Positions 21,865 to 34,146 are shown, counted from the stretch's first letter. The stretch is DNA of 64,000 nt from Nephrocerus scutellatus (GCA_947095585.1 OX352764.1:69893536-69957535), one strand, 5' to 3'. Notes: generated by a model from the sequence alone, not told the origin. Program-made: numbers and translations.

Positions 21865-23960
21865 TTTCCCCCACCTTAACTCTGTTCGTCCCGAACATAT
21901 TTAGCACTCCCTCTAATGTTGTACCTTGTCAATCTGTTGATGCAGATAACTTCCTTTTTACATCTAGGGTTTTGTTGAATCTGATATACTGCGTCGTTGT
22001 TCCTCTTGTTCCCATTGGTCTTCTATCTGAATCCTTTTCACTTCAACTATTGGCGCTACAACTTTGTACAACTTTGTATCGATGCGTTATCCCTATAGCT
22101 GATTATTGCAGTTATCTTTTTGCAGCACATTTCGCACACGTTCGGCACCAGTTTTTAACATCTCTACGGCAACTGACCCAAAAGAATAAACTTCTTGCTT
22201 TATCCAGTGTCTTCTTAATACCGTTGTTCCACTATGTGCATCTTGAATAACCTTGTTCATCAAACTGCTTGGTAACACTACCTTTGATTTGAAACACCGA
22301 CCTTCGGCAGATTCCCATTTCCCGTGGAGCAATTAAATCATCCTGTTCTTGTTATTCCCTTGTCAAATTATCTCTTATTTGCTGGACCGTGGTTCGTGAA
22401 AAAACTGAGCGTTTCTGGATTTCTGAATAATTGTGATTTCCAGTAATTATGAGCGGAACTTCTATACTACGCCACCTTAGCACTTACTTCCTCAAATCAA
22501 GTGACATCTGGTGCGCCATCATAAAGTCCAGAGCCAATATTCACAACAATGCAACAATAAACCGATGTCGAAAACTTGGAGGATTAAGCTCGACTGTAAG
22601 GAAACGTTCACCCTTAACTGCTGCAGCTTCTCCTGTAGTTGTCCTCAACTTGTTGTAATGCACTCTGTTTATTTGCTCTCCAGACACCATTTCAGCACTC
22701 ACGATTGATCTGGAAGCTCCTGTATCTAAAATAAAATTGCAAGGTCTTCTCTACAATGCGCCACTAACTAGACTGTTGCAATCCGTTCCAAGATTTGTAC
22801 TGCGTATTATGACCCTGGGATATTCCCCTGTCTTCTTCGACCTTTGCCCTGCAAAGCTTGTAAAAGACGCTTGCTCCACCTTATTCAAATCTTACGCATC
22901 TATCTTGCCGTAATCTTTCCAGATTATTGACAACATTTAGAGGCTGTCTCATCATGTTTCCAGTGCTCAGTTTCTTGCAATCCTGAAAATGACCTGGTTT
23001 TGGACATCTCAAACACTTTGGATGGGAATTAGATTTGGAATTCCTGTCGTCCTCGAAGCGTAACTTTGATTTTATAATCTTCTCATCGATGAGGGCTCAA
23101 TTTCCAATTTACGCAATCTAACTAAATCAGTGGACAAACTAACTCAAGCTGCTTCGTATTGCAAAGCCGATGCCAATACTTCATTCATCGACTTTCCTCT
23201 GGCCGTTGTCTTGAAATGAAGATTTACTTGCTCATCTCGGATAGCATTGATGAACACATTCACTGCCATACCGTCCAAGATATCAGCCGAAACCCCTGAA
23301 TAGGCTTGTCGTGCTAGCTTAGCTCCTAGGTGTAAGACTGCCCATAACGAAATTACAACTCTTTTAATATTCTTCCGGAACTCATCTCGGCATTTGGAAT
23401 CATTGGAATCAATACATCAGCCGCCTTGCCCCTCAACGACAGGATTAAAGAATTTAGTTGTTCTTCAGCCCCCCATCCATTATGTTGTACGGCAGCTCCA
23501 AACTGGACTTTGAAAATTTCAAATGCTGTCTCACCATCGAACGCAGGAGGCTTCAATATACCTTTTAGGTTGCTAGAAAATTCTGGAATTACTCTGGTAC
23601 TGCTTTGTTGAGTGTTTTCCCTGACGAATTGGGGACTATTGTCCAGCCGGGTATCAATCTCCTTTATTTTAAGCTCTTGACTTTGCTGATACTTTCCTTA
23701 TAGGCCTTGTGTTTGCAGACTAAATTCCTGCTTTTGTTGATTGAATTTGGAAATGAATTCCTGCTTCAGTTCTCGGCTTTTTTCTGCTGTTCAAACTTAA
23801 CGTTCAGTTTGGAATTTAACTGCTGATTTTGCTGATCCAATTTTTTCTTCGGAGCTTGACTTTGCTGTTCCAACATGTCGCTTATTTGAAAATTCAATTC
23901 TTGCTTCTGCTGGTCCAACTTGTCGTTTAGTTTGGAACTCAATTCAAGATTCATCTGTTT
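21865..23960 (-). pseudogene. gag-protease-integrase remains of the 21.2-25.8 kb element
   Basis: Minus strand, from high to low coordinates. 23954-23766 is Gln/Lys-rich coiled coil (LDQQKQELNFQISDMLEQQ). 23556-23353 is a gag block MKPPAFDGETAFEIFKVQF ... SLRGKAADVL, typical of Ty3/gypsy gag. Near 23010-22975 is a knuckle CLRCPKPGHFQDC, one residue short of the consensus spacing. Near 22730-22709 is the protease site ILDTGASRSIV. 22332-22093 is an integrase N-terminal region (LPSSLMNKVIQDAHSGT). Stops and frameshifts separate the blocks. Protease passes to integrase with no reverse transcriptase or RNase H between. Confidence 0.8.
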
Positions 23961-24014
23961 ACTTTCCTGACTCTGTTGGTAAGGTGGTACTGTTACAAAA
24001 AGAAGTTGTTACGA

Positions 24015-24105
24015 AAAGAAATTATAAACGCAGATAATAAAATATAATTCCCAAGATAAATCGCAATGTACATACTCGTCCAAAAATAGGCACTAATAGG
24101 CTGCT
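24015..24105 (+). repeat. Inverted scrap of the same LTR family
   Basis: TGTTACGAAAAGAAATTATA and about 80 further bases are the reverse complement of the end of the LTR at 21196-21554 (CTCGTCCAAAAATAGGCACT is exact). It sits beside the family H insertion inside the element, in opposite orientation to the host element. Confidence 0.8.
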
Positions 24106-24129
24106 TCGATTCTTGCTTTTGCTGAATCT

Positions 24130-24831
24130 TTTTAAATCCCATACAAATATTTTATAAAATTTACCCAATTTTCTTTAAATTTTATATACATATGTATGTC
24201 CGATGGACAACACTTTTGTTAACATTTTGGAGACCCCAGGCCGCAGGGTCGTGAGGGCCCATTCAAATTGTTTTAAAAATTAACCCGATTTCTTTCAAAT
24301 TTTATACGCATGTGTATATCCGTTGACCAACACTTTTTGTAAAAATTTTGAAGACCCCGGGCCCCGTGGTCTTGAGGCCCCATACAACTTTTTTTTCCAA
24401 TTTTATATACATGTGTATCTCAGATGGACAATACTTTTTTGTAAAATTTTTGGAGACCCCCGGCCCCGGGGTCTCGCGGCCCCATACAAATTTTTTAAAA
24501 AATTAGCCCGATTTCCTTTAAAGCTTATACACAAGTGTAACTCCGATGGACAACAATTTTTGTAAAAATTTTGGAGACCCGGGCCCCGGGATCGTGAGCC
24601 CACATACAAAATGTTTAAAAAAATTAACCCGATTTTCTTTGAATTTTATACACATGTGTATACCCAATGTACAACACATTTTTTGTAAAAATTTCAAGCC
24701 CTGAGACCCGAGTGGTGCCCATGTACATTTTTTAAAAATTAGCTCGATTTCCTTCAAATTTTTAACACATAATATGTTTCTCCTATTAGAGAATTTACAT
24801 GAATAATTTTAATTTTTATGGGTGGTTTTTT
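24130..24831 (-). mobile_element. Family H element nested in the LTR element
   Basis: Minus orientation, with about five modules (each with CCGATGGACAACACTTTTTG, GGAGACCCCGGGCCCC-type and ATACACATGTGTAT motifs). It ends at the head GAGAATTTACATGAATAATT, TTTTATGGGTGG near 24831. The tail end with the tetranucleotide repeat is missing. Confidence 0.8.
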
Positions 24832-24879
24832 CATCTCTTGATTCTGTTGCTGCGATTGTTCACTTTGCCGCTGCATTTA

Positions 24880-25143
24880 TTGCATTAAATCATTAAACAT
24901 TGCTTACATGTTTGGTACTTCCTTATCTTCTTTCCAGCGGTGCTTAGACCTCGCCTTCCAAGTTCTTTTTTAAGCTCCTGGGCACTACTTATAGGATTTA
25001 ATGTTCACTGCACTTTCCATTTTATTATTTGCTGTTTATCGATTTGCAAAATTTCACCTAATTGATTTGCTGTCTAAAGGTTTGCAAAATCACCAATTAG
25101 TTTATTGTTCCACGATTTGCAAAATTCCACTTTTGACACTAAT
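24880..25143 (-). other. gag start and leader with primer-binding site
   Basis: Minus strand: the leader after the 5' LTR reads TTAGTGTCAAAAGTGGAATT, resembling a tRNA-Leu primer site with about three changes. It has three repeats of GATTTGCAAAAT (25041-25130). Around 25020-24905 a SAP-like gag start can be read (SAQELKKELGRRGLSTAGKK) with frame breaks. Confidence 0.55.
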
Positions 25144-25783
25144 TGTTACGAAATTTAGGCTTTCGAGTTCGTAAAGGATTTTGCAAAGAAAACACAACAC
25201 AAGTTTATTAATTTATGAATTACAACTTTTTTAAACAAACGGTAAAAATAACAAAAGTTTACAAATTACACTGGTGATTACTTTTCTAAGTACACAAAAA
25301 CAATTGCAACAATAATTGTATTTCACTACTATTCCTTTAGCTGGTAGCTCTTCAATTGCTCTGGTTGAATTCCAAATAAGAACTGAACTCCTGTTTCAAG
25401 ACGCTGTGCTTTTTATACTCATTGGAAAGTTTCCAGAAACTTCCTATCTTATAGACAGAAATATCGAGAAAAGACCAGAACATTGTGGCAACTTCCCTTA
25501 TTTACAACTAAACATATGTAATGAGTCATCTTCTAAAAATAAACTAGATGTGCAATCATGTACCTACACACAAACCCGACGAACCGGTTTGACTACATTT
25601 TTGACCAGTACATAATGATTTAAACATACAACCGGTTATATTTAAAATAATCTAACAAATCTGACAGCCTAAAGGTATGCAATTCTAAATTCTAATTTAG
25701 TGCCTATTTTTGGACGAGGACGATTGCGATTTATCTTGGGATTCGTATTTCATTATATGGGCTGCTAACTTCTTTTCGTAAAA
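25144..25783 (-). repeat. 5' LTR of the 21.2-25.8 kb element, 640 bp
   Basis: Fullest copy of this LTR. On the minus strand it has GAGTATAAAAAGC (TATA) then GAGTTCAGTTC (initiator) about 30 bases on, and AATAAACTTG near the 3' end. Ends are TTTTACGAAAAG and TTTCGTAACA. The plus-strand open stretch 25316-25615 is antisense and meaningless. Confidence 0.88.
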
Positions 25784-25787
25784 ATAT

Positions 25788-26923
25788 GAATGCATTTTCC
25801 TATTTTTCTTGTTGCTAAAATGCTTTAAAATATCCGCTGTCATTCTTCTTTAAGCATTTTGTGTTCGAAGGCAAGAAATTATAGATTGGCCAAACGATGT
25901 TCTGTCATCGAAATTCTATTTTACTTCTGTACTCTATTCAATAATCTCTCGATTATCTCTTCCATCGGTTTTAATTTTTCAGTCGTTATTTTATTTATTT
26001 TGAGGGACATTTACATTTACAGTTTTACATTAGAGGCATTTACAAATCAGCAAAGTATCTCACGTTAAACATGCTTAAATTCAAATCAACATAACAAACC
26101 AAACAAATGAAAATGAACATAAAATTAATGCTCAATATGCAAACTCACGAAATAACAATAAATTTTGACAAAAGCTCTATTCTTCTCCTTTCTACAACCA
26201 AGAAGTATTCTTAAGTAAAGAAATGCATCTTAAACATCCTCAACTTTAGTGCTTGGTGATTCCTGTAACTTTAACTTTTAACAAGGAAAAAATAATAGAA
26301 TGGAATGTGAATGAATTTTTGTTTGATTTTGTGAATAATAAAAGTCCTATTTAATCTAATGTAATAAGCAATGTCCTGACAGTACTTATAAAGTTTTTGA
26401 ATTCTTGTTGAATGTTTATAAGGTCTGAGGTTGTAGCCAAAATCTTTTTTTTATTTGAGATTTTAAAATATGTATACTCCAATTAAATATGTAAACAATT
26501 TAAGTACTTTATTTTATTTTAATTATATACATAAAATTACAAGGAAGAATACTTGCTTATTTCCTTATATTACATTAAAACTCAATGAGCGGCACAAAAT
26601 CTAGGGATGAACTTCAAGGCATCTATAGCATGTCAAAACTTTTTTAATAGAGAAGAGAATCGTCATCCAAACTTCTGATGTATGAGAAAATGGTTGTACT
26701 TACATATGAATTCAGTAACGTTTTTTCAGAAATGCACTACAAATAAAAAACTCGAACTGACCGACAGACAGACAAACAATCAGTAAATTAAATTATTATT
26801 ATATTCCAAGAGTTGGTGCATTTAAAATACATTTTCCATAAGTACGATTATATTTATGCTACATACTAGTATATATTACTTTGGTTCAAATAACCGATCA
26901 ATGGCAATTTGGCGCCTAAAATA
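25788..26923. other. Unassigned AT-rich sequence
   Basis: No gene or repeat recognised. Confidence 0.5.
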
Positions 26924-27566
26924 TAAAAAAAAACAACCCATTAAAATTAAAATTGTTCATGTAAATTCTCTAATAGGAGATGGAATAGGAGGAAATTTGA
27001 AGAAAATTGGCCTAATTTTTAAAAAATTTACATGGACACCAGACGGGTCTCAGGGCCCGATCACTCCAACAAATTTACAAAAAGTTTTGTCCATCGGAGA
27101 TACACATGTGTATAAAATTTGAAGAAAATCGGGTTAATTTTTTTGAAAAATTTTTATGGGGCCCCACGACCCCGGCCACCAAAATTTTTGCAAAAAGTGT
27201 TGTCCATCGGAGGTACACACGTATACAAAATTTAAAAGAAATCTGGTTAATTTTTTTAAAACAATTTTTGGAGCCCAACAACCCTGGGGCCCGGGGTGTC
27301 CAAAATTTTTACAAAAAGTGTTCACCATCAGAGATACACATGTGTAAATTTTGTAAAATATTTGTATGGGAGCCCCCCGACCCCGACCTTAATAGAAAGT
27401 GTTGTCTTCGGAAATACACATGTGTGCAAAATTTCAATAAAATCGGGCTTTGGGAAGTGGGTTCAAAATTTATCGCAAGATTCCACGACAGACGACCGAC
27501 CGACGACCGACTGCCGACCGACATCCGTGCCACGGGCAAGTGAAGTTAATATAAAGAATTTGAAAA
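26924..27566 (+). mobile_element. Family H element, nearly complete
   Basis: Head AAACAACCCATTAAAATTAA then GTAAATTCTCTAATAGGAGA. About four modules follow. The tail has GAAGTGGGTTCAAAATTTAT, a (GACC)n-type tetranucleotide run (27488-27525), CACGGGCAAGTGAAGTTAAT and AAAGAATTTGAAAA. The tetranucleotide differs from the CAGC type of other copies. Confidence 0.88.
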
Positions 27567-29385
27567 CCATTCGGATGGATTTAGGATGTTCTAAGCATAA
27601 CAAGAACGGAAAGTCGGTTTCAAAAAATTATTTGGATAAATTGTTTTTAGAACAAGGCGAAGAATTGATTAGATTTTGGTTGTAGGTACAAACTGACTCT
27701 TCACAGGATCACCTGATTTCAAAAATGTTTATCAGTTGTGTAGTGCGTCGACAACAATATGACACATTTTTAAGGTCTGAACGTCAATGACACATGGTAC
27801 CTTTCATACAAATTTTGGGCGCAGCAGGCTCATTAAACATTTATGAGCGCCCGAGTTTGATGCGTCTGGCGTGGCGTATGTAGCGTATGTGACGCGTGTG
27901 ATATTTGGTTTTTCTACCTCTTTTAGGGTCTTTTTAACCACCTTTAATACGTATAAGGTAATAAAAGATAATTTCGAAGTGATATAATAAAAATAAGTTG
28001 TCATAAAATCAATAAAGATGTTGTATGATTTCTGAGTCTTTTCTTAAAAAAAACCTGTTTTAATTCACCGTAAATCGTCATGATTATATTAATTATACCA
28101 CCTGTTAACAAGAATATACGATGCAACAACAACGTACTGATGATAAATCATCACTGGAATGTTTATGCAACACATTGCAAGCATTTACTTAAAACAAAAA
28201 TAAAATAATGCATGGCTGTGAGGCCACACGTCACACGATTGCTAGACATACATTTCTTATCTCATGTAACTTTAACCGTCACAAAAACCAATTGCAGCTA
28301 TCTCGGTCAATACCTTCAACATATTTTTGTCGTTTGTTATTTTCTCTTTAGCGAATGTTGCTTTGATTATAACAAAGAGTTCCAAAAAAAATTTCCATGA
28401 CAATCGAAACACTCTCAGAGAGAACACATATGGATGTACATATATGTACATGTTTTGTTATTACGGCACTACGGGAACAATTCCGAAGACTCTGAAATTG
28501 CTACTGCGATGCTGACACTGCGAAAAACAAAGCTCGGTAGGCAATCCTACAAGCTATGAAGATGGAAGACCTGCTGGGAATAGTATTTTAATTTCTTTTT
28601 TAGTAAAATATACATAGCAGTTTCTGTAAATTTATGAAACACATATCACATATCAGGCGTCAACTGACCCTTTTAATGCAAAAAATCAGACTCTGTTACT
28701 TTAATACTAGTATGCAAATGGTAATTTAGTTGTTTCTTTGTCGTTCTTTACATACATCCATCGCCAATACACGCCATATTACAATCATTTTCAGGTTTTA
28801 TTTGACTCGTGGATGGATAATTTGCATTCCGCACTTATCACATGTACATAGTACATACACATTTACAAGTTTATTTATATATAATACGTCAGTTCCATTA
28901 TCTCAGTTTTGCGCGATCTCATTCTTTAGATATTATTCTTCATATCTGACAGCTTCTTATACAGTGTTCGGAAGATATTAAAAAACAAAAATTACGCTTT
29001 AATAAGGTAATATGCGACCCAGGGTGCGACTGCACAATACGAGTACAAGTACGGTTAATGACTTATTTCTCATTTTAATCTAAGCTTTTTTGTACAATTC
29101 GCAAGTTTTTATGTCTTATGTACAAAAAATGTTTAAGGAATGTAAAGCGTAAAGTGACTTTTCAACTTCTAAATTTATCATAATTTGAGAACTTTTCAAT
29201 AATATTAACATGTTGTTTTTCTAACTTTTGTACAATACGTCCTAATTAACATTTTTCAATGGACCAATGTTGGACAATTGAATCGTTAACCCAATGTATT
29301 TTGACACTAATTGGTTCGAATGTAATTACGACTCTTTCAAACGACACATTCAATGTTTTGATAGCTAAAAAAGCAGCACATAAAA
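27567..29385. other. Unassigned sequence
   Basis: No gene recognised. TTAGGGTCTTTTTAACCACC at 27924 is similar to AAGGTCCTTTTTAACCACC near 8606, perhaps a minor repeat. Confidence 0.5.
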
Positions 29386-30016
29386 AAATACACCATTTTC
29401 TTGTAAATTCTCTAAAAAAAAGTGTATAAAATTTGAAAAAAGAGGGTACTTTTCTTTATACAATTTGTATGGGTGCCCACCGATTCCGGTGCCCGATTAC
29501 TTCCAAATTTTTACAAAAAGTGTTGTCCATCGTAGATACAATTGCGCTTTCAATTTGAAGAAAATCGGTTACGTTTTTTATAAAATTTGTATGGGTGCCC
29601 CCGACCCCGATCACTTCCAAATTTTTACAAAAAGTGTTGTTAATCGGAGATACACATGTGTATAAAATTTGAAGAAAATTGCGTACTTTTTTTTATAAAA
29701 TTTGTATGGGTGCCCACCGACCCCGAAGCCCGAAGAATTTTTACAAAAAGTGTTGTCCATCGGAGATACAATTGCGTATAAAATTTTAAGAAAATCGGCT
29801 ACTTTTTATAAAATTTGTTTGGTTGCCCCTCGACCACGGGGCGGGGAAAATCTGGTAAATTTTGTCGGGGTGCTCCCCTAGCCCCGAGGAGCTAAATTTT
29901 TATAGCTAGGTGTTGTCATCAGAAATACACATGTGTGCAAAATTTGAATAAAATCGGTCTTTAGGAAGTGGGTTAAAAATTTATCAGATCTTGTATCAAA
30001 CCAGCCAGCCAGCCAT
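29386..30016 (+). mobile_element. Family H element lacking its last bases
   Basis: Starts TTCTTGTAAATTCTCTAA. Modules repeat ATCGGAGATACACATGTG and GGGTGCCCACCGACCCCGA. It ends at CCAGCCAGCCAGCCATTTAG, where the next copy begins directly. Confidence 0.8.
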
Positions 30017-30019
30017 TTA

Positions 30020-30295
30020 GTAATAAAAATTAAAATTTTTCATGTAAATTCTCTAATCACACATGTGTGCAGTTTGAATAAAATTGAGTTAGTTTAAAAA
30101 AAAAAATAAATGGGAGTCCTGGGGCCCGATCACTTCCAAATCTTTATAGAAAGTGTTGTCCATCGGAGATACACATGTTAATAAAATATGAAGAAAATCG
30201 GTTAAATTTTTAAAAAAGTTTGAAGGAAGTGGGTTAAAAATTAATTACAAGATTTGGCTAGCCAGGCACGCGAAGTTATAAAGAAAATTTAAAAA
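30020..30295 (+). mobile_element. Second family H element, joined to the first
   Basis: Head TAATAAAAATTAAAATTTTT CATGTAAATTCTCTAAT at 30020-30057, about two modules, and tail GGCTAGCCAGGCACGCGAAG, ending AAGAAAATTTAAAA. Confidence 0.8.
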
Positions 30296-30770
30296 TTAAT
30301 ATAATTACGGATACGATTAGTAATAAAACCTCATTTTGCGTTTGTTTCATGTCCTTGGGAATTAATTCTTTATTAAAATTGTTAATATGTATTTCTGTTG
30401 TTTAAAAATCTTGATTTTCGCGCTCAATTTTTGTAAATGATGAATGTGCATCAAACTGATCAGATTAATACCGTTAAAGAGTGAAATATTTCTTGTGACG
30501 TTTTAGGAAACATAAACAATAAAAACGGCTAAACGATTAAAGAATTTTCTCATTGAACATACGCTCACTGTATTAAGCTCGAGCCGCACGCAAGGGAGTC
30601 GATACCCTGACAAGGGTGATATAATTAAAATTCAGGAGATGCAACATGGTGTCAGATCAATGTATGATACATATATCAATCAGAACATGACACAAAAATA
30701 TCAGCTATCATGCAACATATAATTTGCTTTGGAGTGGGCTTTCTAGTCAGCAAAAGAATGAAACCTACTG
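30296..30770. other. Unassigned sequence
   Basis: No clear signal; it may include eroded endonuclease sequence of the next element. Confidence 0.4.
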
Positions 30771-31935
30771 TAATCGGCTTTAAAACGGTAAAAATGGCTA
30801 TGCACCCTTTGTGTGGGGCAAATTAAAGAAAATAATCCTCATAAACGTTCTACAAAGGATTCCCCAGACGATAAAAAAGAAGAATTCTTTGAATCAGTCG
30901 AATGGGAAGTCCATGTCTTCCCTCAGTATGATATAAAAATCTCTCACACAAAGTCACCTGAGTAACTCCTGATGGAGGTACTCGCAACCAGAAAGACCAC
31001 GTGCCAAACCAAAACCAAGCCAAAACCCAAAACTGATTACGGTACGAACGTACCGAGTGCCAAAGTAGTTTCGGATCTCTATCTTGTTCATATGATGCTC
31101 CGAGCGCGTATTGCATAACCACGGAAGACTGCATCCGTGAATCGGATCATAGTCAACACGGCTGCCCTTCGCAATGAATAGACCTGAAAAACTATGCTAA
31201 GGTGATAGGCGAGTCCTAAATAAAGCGATATTAAATCCTAGAGCTGAGATGCCGGGCGTGTAAGAGCAAAGTACACGCCTTTTAAAATACTGTTATTAGT
31301 ACTGCAGAATCCATCTTAGGCAGTAGTCGTAGAGGTCGGAACGACTGGTTCGATGATGAATGTAAGCTAGTGTATAGTTAACCGCCGAAAAAAATCAGCC
31401 TGAGTGATGAATATCGTCCGTGAACTAGAACACTATACAGAGAGCAGGGGCCGCACCATCTGCCAAAGTTATACCTAAGAGTCCCGGGTACGACGCAATA
31501 TACATCGCGTTGTACATACTGCAAATATAAAGAGTGTAATCTGATCGCCTATCTCAAAGGCATCTTGAAGCGATCGAAAAAGAGATGCTAAATGGCCAGA
31601 AAACTGAGGAATTGAAGGTTCCACAAATGTCCGATGACCACACAATGATGTTGCCACCAACCATAGAAGCAGTAAACAGAGCAATAAATCGGCTGAAGAA
31701 TAATAAGGCCTTGCATCAGATGGCATGTCAGAGCTGATCAAATCCGGTGGGCCAGAACTACACCAAGTAATTCATTAACTAACAGTGCGAGTAGAGGATG
31801 AAAAACATATGCCACAAGAGAAGAAGGGAGATATTACATCGTGCAGCAATTATAGTGGTATAACGTGGTTGAATACCACGTGTAAGATATTTTCCCATAT
31901 CCTTCATATCGTAATGGTGACAGAATTGCAAAGTG
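30771..31935 (+). pseudogene. RTE-like LINE: endonuclease end and start of RT, eroded
   Basis: Plus-strand pieces in shifting frames. VTPDGGTRNQKDHV (about 30956-31000) is close to the SPDG.T.NQIDHV motif of RTE-type endonucleases. KVVSDLYLVHMMLRARIA (about 31060-31115) matches the SDHYLV end of that domain. RNDWFDDECK (about 31340) is the linker. AINRLKNNKAFASDGMSELI (about 31680-31740) is the pre-RT motif, and CSNYSGITWLNTTCKIFSHI (about 31840-31905) is RT motif 1. Many stops occur. Related pieces are at 32527-32830, 33216-33300 and 44605-44934. The RTE assignment rests on motif memory. Confidence 0.65.
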
Positions 31936-32029
31936 GAGAGAACAAAATAGTGACTCTATTAGACGCATCCAAAATCCAATGCTGTCTTCTGTCGTTGGAG
32001 CGAAATAGTAACCTACAACCATTATCCAT

Positions 32030-32523
32030 TCAACGTCGCAAAAAATGCTGCTAAGTGCTTTGTCTTCCTAACACGGTGCAAGAAATATTTCACTCCCTCT
32101 GATCTAGTTACTATCAACAAAGCATTCATTCGCCCCAAACTTGAGTATAACTGTCATGTCTGATCAGGTGCACCTAAGGCCACCTTGAATCTGATTGACA
32201 GATTATAGAACCGTGCGATAAAACTTTTCATCATAAAAATAATCATCAGTTTACCCTCAAGCCCATTTTCGGATGTCCTGTTAAGTTTAGAGACTCTTTC
32301 TTTAGTCGTACAACACGAATGTGGAATGATTTACCAAGCTCTGTATTCCCTCATCACTATGATGCACATCGACACCTTCTTTTTCCTCCCTTGATCCCTT
32401 AGTGTCAACGCTGTGCCTAGCATCATAAGGGTTTAAGCCCCTTGGGCGTGTGCCAACGGACAAAAAAATGCCTTTGTAAAGTTCTACTTTGGTTATGCTA
32501 AGGCGACTTTAATAATAATAATA
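32030..32523 (+). pseudogene. 3' end of a Jockey-superfamily-like LINE (family J) with (TAA)n tail
   Basis: Reads KCFVFLTRCKKYFTPSDLVT, AFIRPKLEYNCHV, then a C-terminal block shared with 42.96-43.17 and 49.4-49.6 kb (LKPIFG.. RDSFF..TTR.WN in those copies). The 3' UTR has TAAGCCCCTTGGGCGTGTGC and ends with AATAATAATAAT at 32508-32523. Only the C-terminus remains. Confidence 0.7.
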
Positions 32524-32526
32524 ATT

Positions 32527-32830
32527 TCACTTTCCTGGGGTACAGGATGCCCCCTCCAGAACTTTTACTATTAGTTCTTGAATTGCTTGGTGTATTGCGG
32601 AACCTGCTGATTTAATCAGCTCTGCTGGGATCTGATCCCGATTATTATTATTTTTAAGACGATTTATCGCTCCTCTAACTTCACCTACGCTTTGTGGCGG
32701 AATCATAGTTAGGTCTTTGGTCATTCTTTGGTAGAATTTCTGCGCATGGTGTGGTTCTAGCTCTCTGTACTTTTCTAGTTCACGGATGAGATTCATTTTC
32801 CAGGCTGTGTTTTTCTCGCCAGTGAACTAT
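32527..32830 (-). pseudogene. RTE-like LINE fragment (pre-RT region), minus strand
   Basis: The 89-codon open stretch 32796-32527 includes QSVGEVRGAINRLKNNNNRD and QIPAELIKSAGSAIHQAIQE, the same pre-RT motif as at 31680 and 44760 but in opposite orientation. It abuts the (TAA)n tail of the preceding LINE. Confidence 0.7.
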
Positions 32831-32984
32831 TTTTTCATATCTTCTGAGCTCTTAATATTCTTCTTCGCGTGCCCGTGTTCTACGAGTTTGTTGCATTGCT
32901 CGGTACGCAACACTCTTACGTCGATAGCTTACATTTGTCATTGAACATCGAACAAGATGGCTTTGTGGATATTTTTAAATTATC

Positions 32985-33215
32985 TATATTATTAATATTA
33001 TCTTCGCGTAGACAATTGTCGTTGGCTGGCTGGGTGGCTAGCTGTGATCAAGTTTTCACCCACTTTCTAAAGCCCGATTTTATTCAAACTTTGTACACAT
33101 GTGTATCTCCGATCACAGCACTTTCTATTAAAATTTGGAATTTTTTAAAAATTAGCACGATTTTCTTTAAATTTTGTACGCATGTGTTTCTCCGATGGGC
33201 CCCCAGGGCATATAA
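32985..33215 (-). mobile_element. Family H tail piece
   Basis: On the plus strand: TATCTTCGCG, GGCTGGCTGGGTGGCTAGC, TTTTCACCCACTTTCTAAAG, then one module and a GGGCCCCCAGGG block. No head. A separate 30-base scrap with TTCGCGTGCCCGTG lies at 32865-32880. Confidence 0.7.
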
Positions 33216-33300
33216 TTAATTAAGCTTGGTAGGCTAAGGTGGGCAGGACACCTAGTTCTCATGAGCAAAGAGGATCTTTCTCTGAAGGTCCGTTAGGCTA
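33216..33300 (+). pseudogene. C-terminal scrap of the RTE-like LINE
   Basis: Reads KLGRLRWAGHLVLMSKEDLS, the typical LRWAGH end of RTE-type polymerases. Confidence 0.5.
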
Positions 33301-33329
33301 GACGGGCTAGGATATGATAATAAAGGAAC

Positions 33330-33605
33330 AATTTGCAGCATTTTAACGAGAATGAATATGTGGTATTTCAACGAGGCTTCTTATTGATGCACATACCGAG
33401 AATTGCGAGTTTTTTGGTCCAATGCATGGTTGGAGGTTTGTTAATAATTCACTAATAGGAAAAGTTGAGAGTTCAATCGTCAGCAAAAGAATGAATTGTA
33501 TTAAAAGAGACAAGAAACCATTAATGAAAATGAGAAATAGTGTCGGGAGCAAAACAAAGCCTTGGGGAAACAGCGTTGGTGAGGTGAACTTTTGATTTCA
33601 AACCA
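33330..33605 (-). pseudogene. Family J LINE RT palm fragment containing FADD
   Basis: Minus strand: LPTLFLIFINGFLSLL, then HSFADD followed by a stop, then TLNFS in the same frame, then ILGMC-type sequence (ENSQF..) as in 49.9 kb. This is the only RT copy in the window where the catalytic FADD box survives; a nonsense change directly follows it. Confidence 0.65.
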
Positions 33606-33802
33606 TCCAATAAGATAAGATGAGAGCCATGAGAGCACTACTTGTTCTAAATTTTAGGATTCATGAAAACATGATTTTTTAAATATTTTTATCGTCGGTT
33701 TTCTATTGACAATAATAATTATAATCAGTATGAAATTAAATATTAATATACAGGAGTATATAACACGTACATTTATTATCTATCGTAGGTAATTCCTTTA
33801 TC
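33606..33802. other. Short unassigned AT-rich spacer
   Basis: Nothing recognised. Confidence 0.5.
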
Positions 33803-33826
33803 AGGTTAGGTTAGGTTAGGTTAAGG
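33803..33826 (-). repeat. (CCTAA)n at the 3' end of the LINE
   Basis: GGTTAGGTTAGGTTAGGTTA on the plus strand, four units. It directly follows the LINE 3' part on the minus strand. Confidence 0.75.
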
Positions 33827-34146
33827 TGGCTGTCAGTGGAACCGACAAACTTAGATTAGTAATGGTCCATTGTGATACCACACTGATCAGGAAGTATTTC
33901 TTCCACCTACTCGATGAACCAATTAGAGCTTCGTATGAAGCGTATGAGAATACCAATGTCAATGTTGATGAGATCATTAGTGTCGTTGTAAAAGAAATCT
34001 CCCATATGGAGTTTACGCATTTGGGAGAGGGCTGGACAAGTACAGAGAAGATGGACGATGGTCTCCTTCTCCTCCTCATCAATGCAGCTTCTGCAGAAGT
34101 CATTTGAGAAGACTCCCAGTCTTGCTGCATGCCTGCCTATGAGACA

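Larger units (their letters stand above)
21196..25783 (-). mobile_element. Ty3-like LTR retrotransposon, deleted, with nested insertions
   Basis: LTR ends are TGTTACG (21196) and CGTAAAA (25783; CGTAACA expected). A 4-bp target duplication ATAT lies at 21192-21195 and 25784-25787. The minus strand carries a gag-like coiled-coil and capsid region, a CCHC-like knuckle, an aspartic protease and an integrase zinc-binding region; reverse transcriptase and RNase H are deleted. A SINE lies in the 3' LTR, and a family H element plus an LTR scrap lie in the gag leader. Other LTRs of this family are at 8.3-9.3 and 13.4-14.0 kb. Confidence 0.9.

Noticed and set aside
22449..22708. Plus-strand ORFs of 65-69 codons
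   Set aside because: Antisense shadows of the protease region of the minus-strand LTR element.
33803..33826. (TTAGG)n like the arthropod telomere repeat
   Set aside because: Only about four units, lying directly at the 3' end of a minus-strand LINE; flies lack TTAGG telomeres. It is a LINE tail.
33816..34130. Overlapping ORFs on both strands (104 and 93 codons)
   Set aside because: They lie in the 3' region of the R1/I-like LINE; neither has a domain beyond that element.
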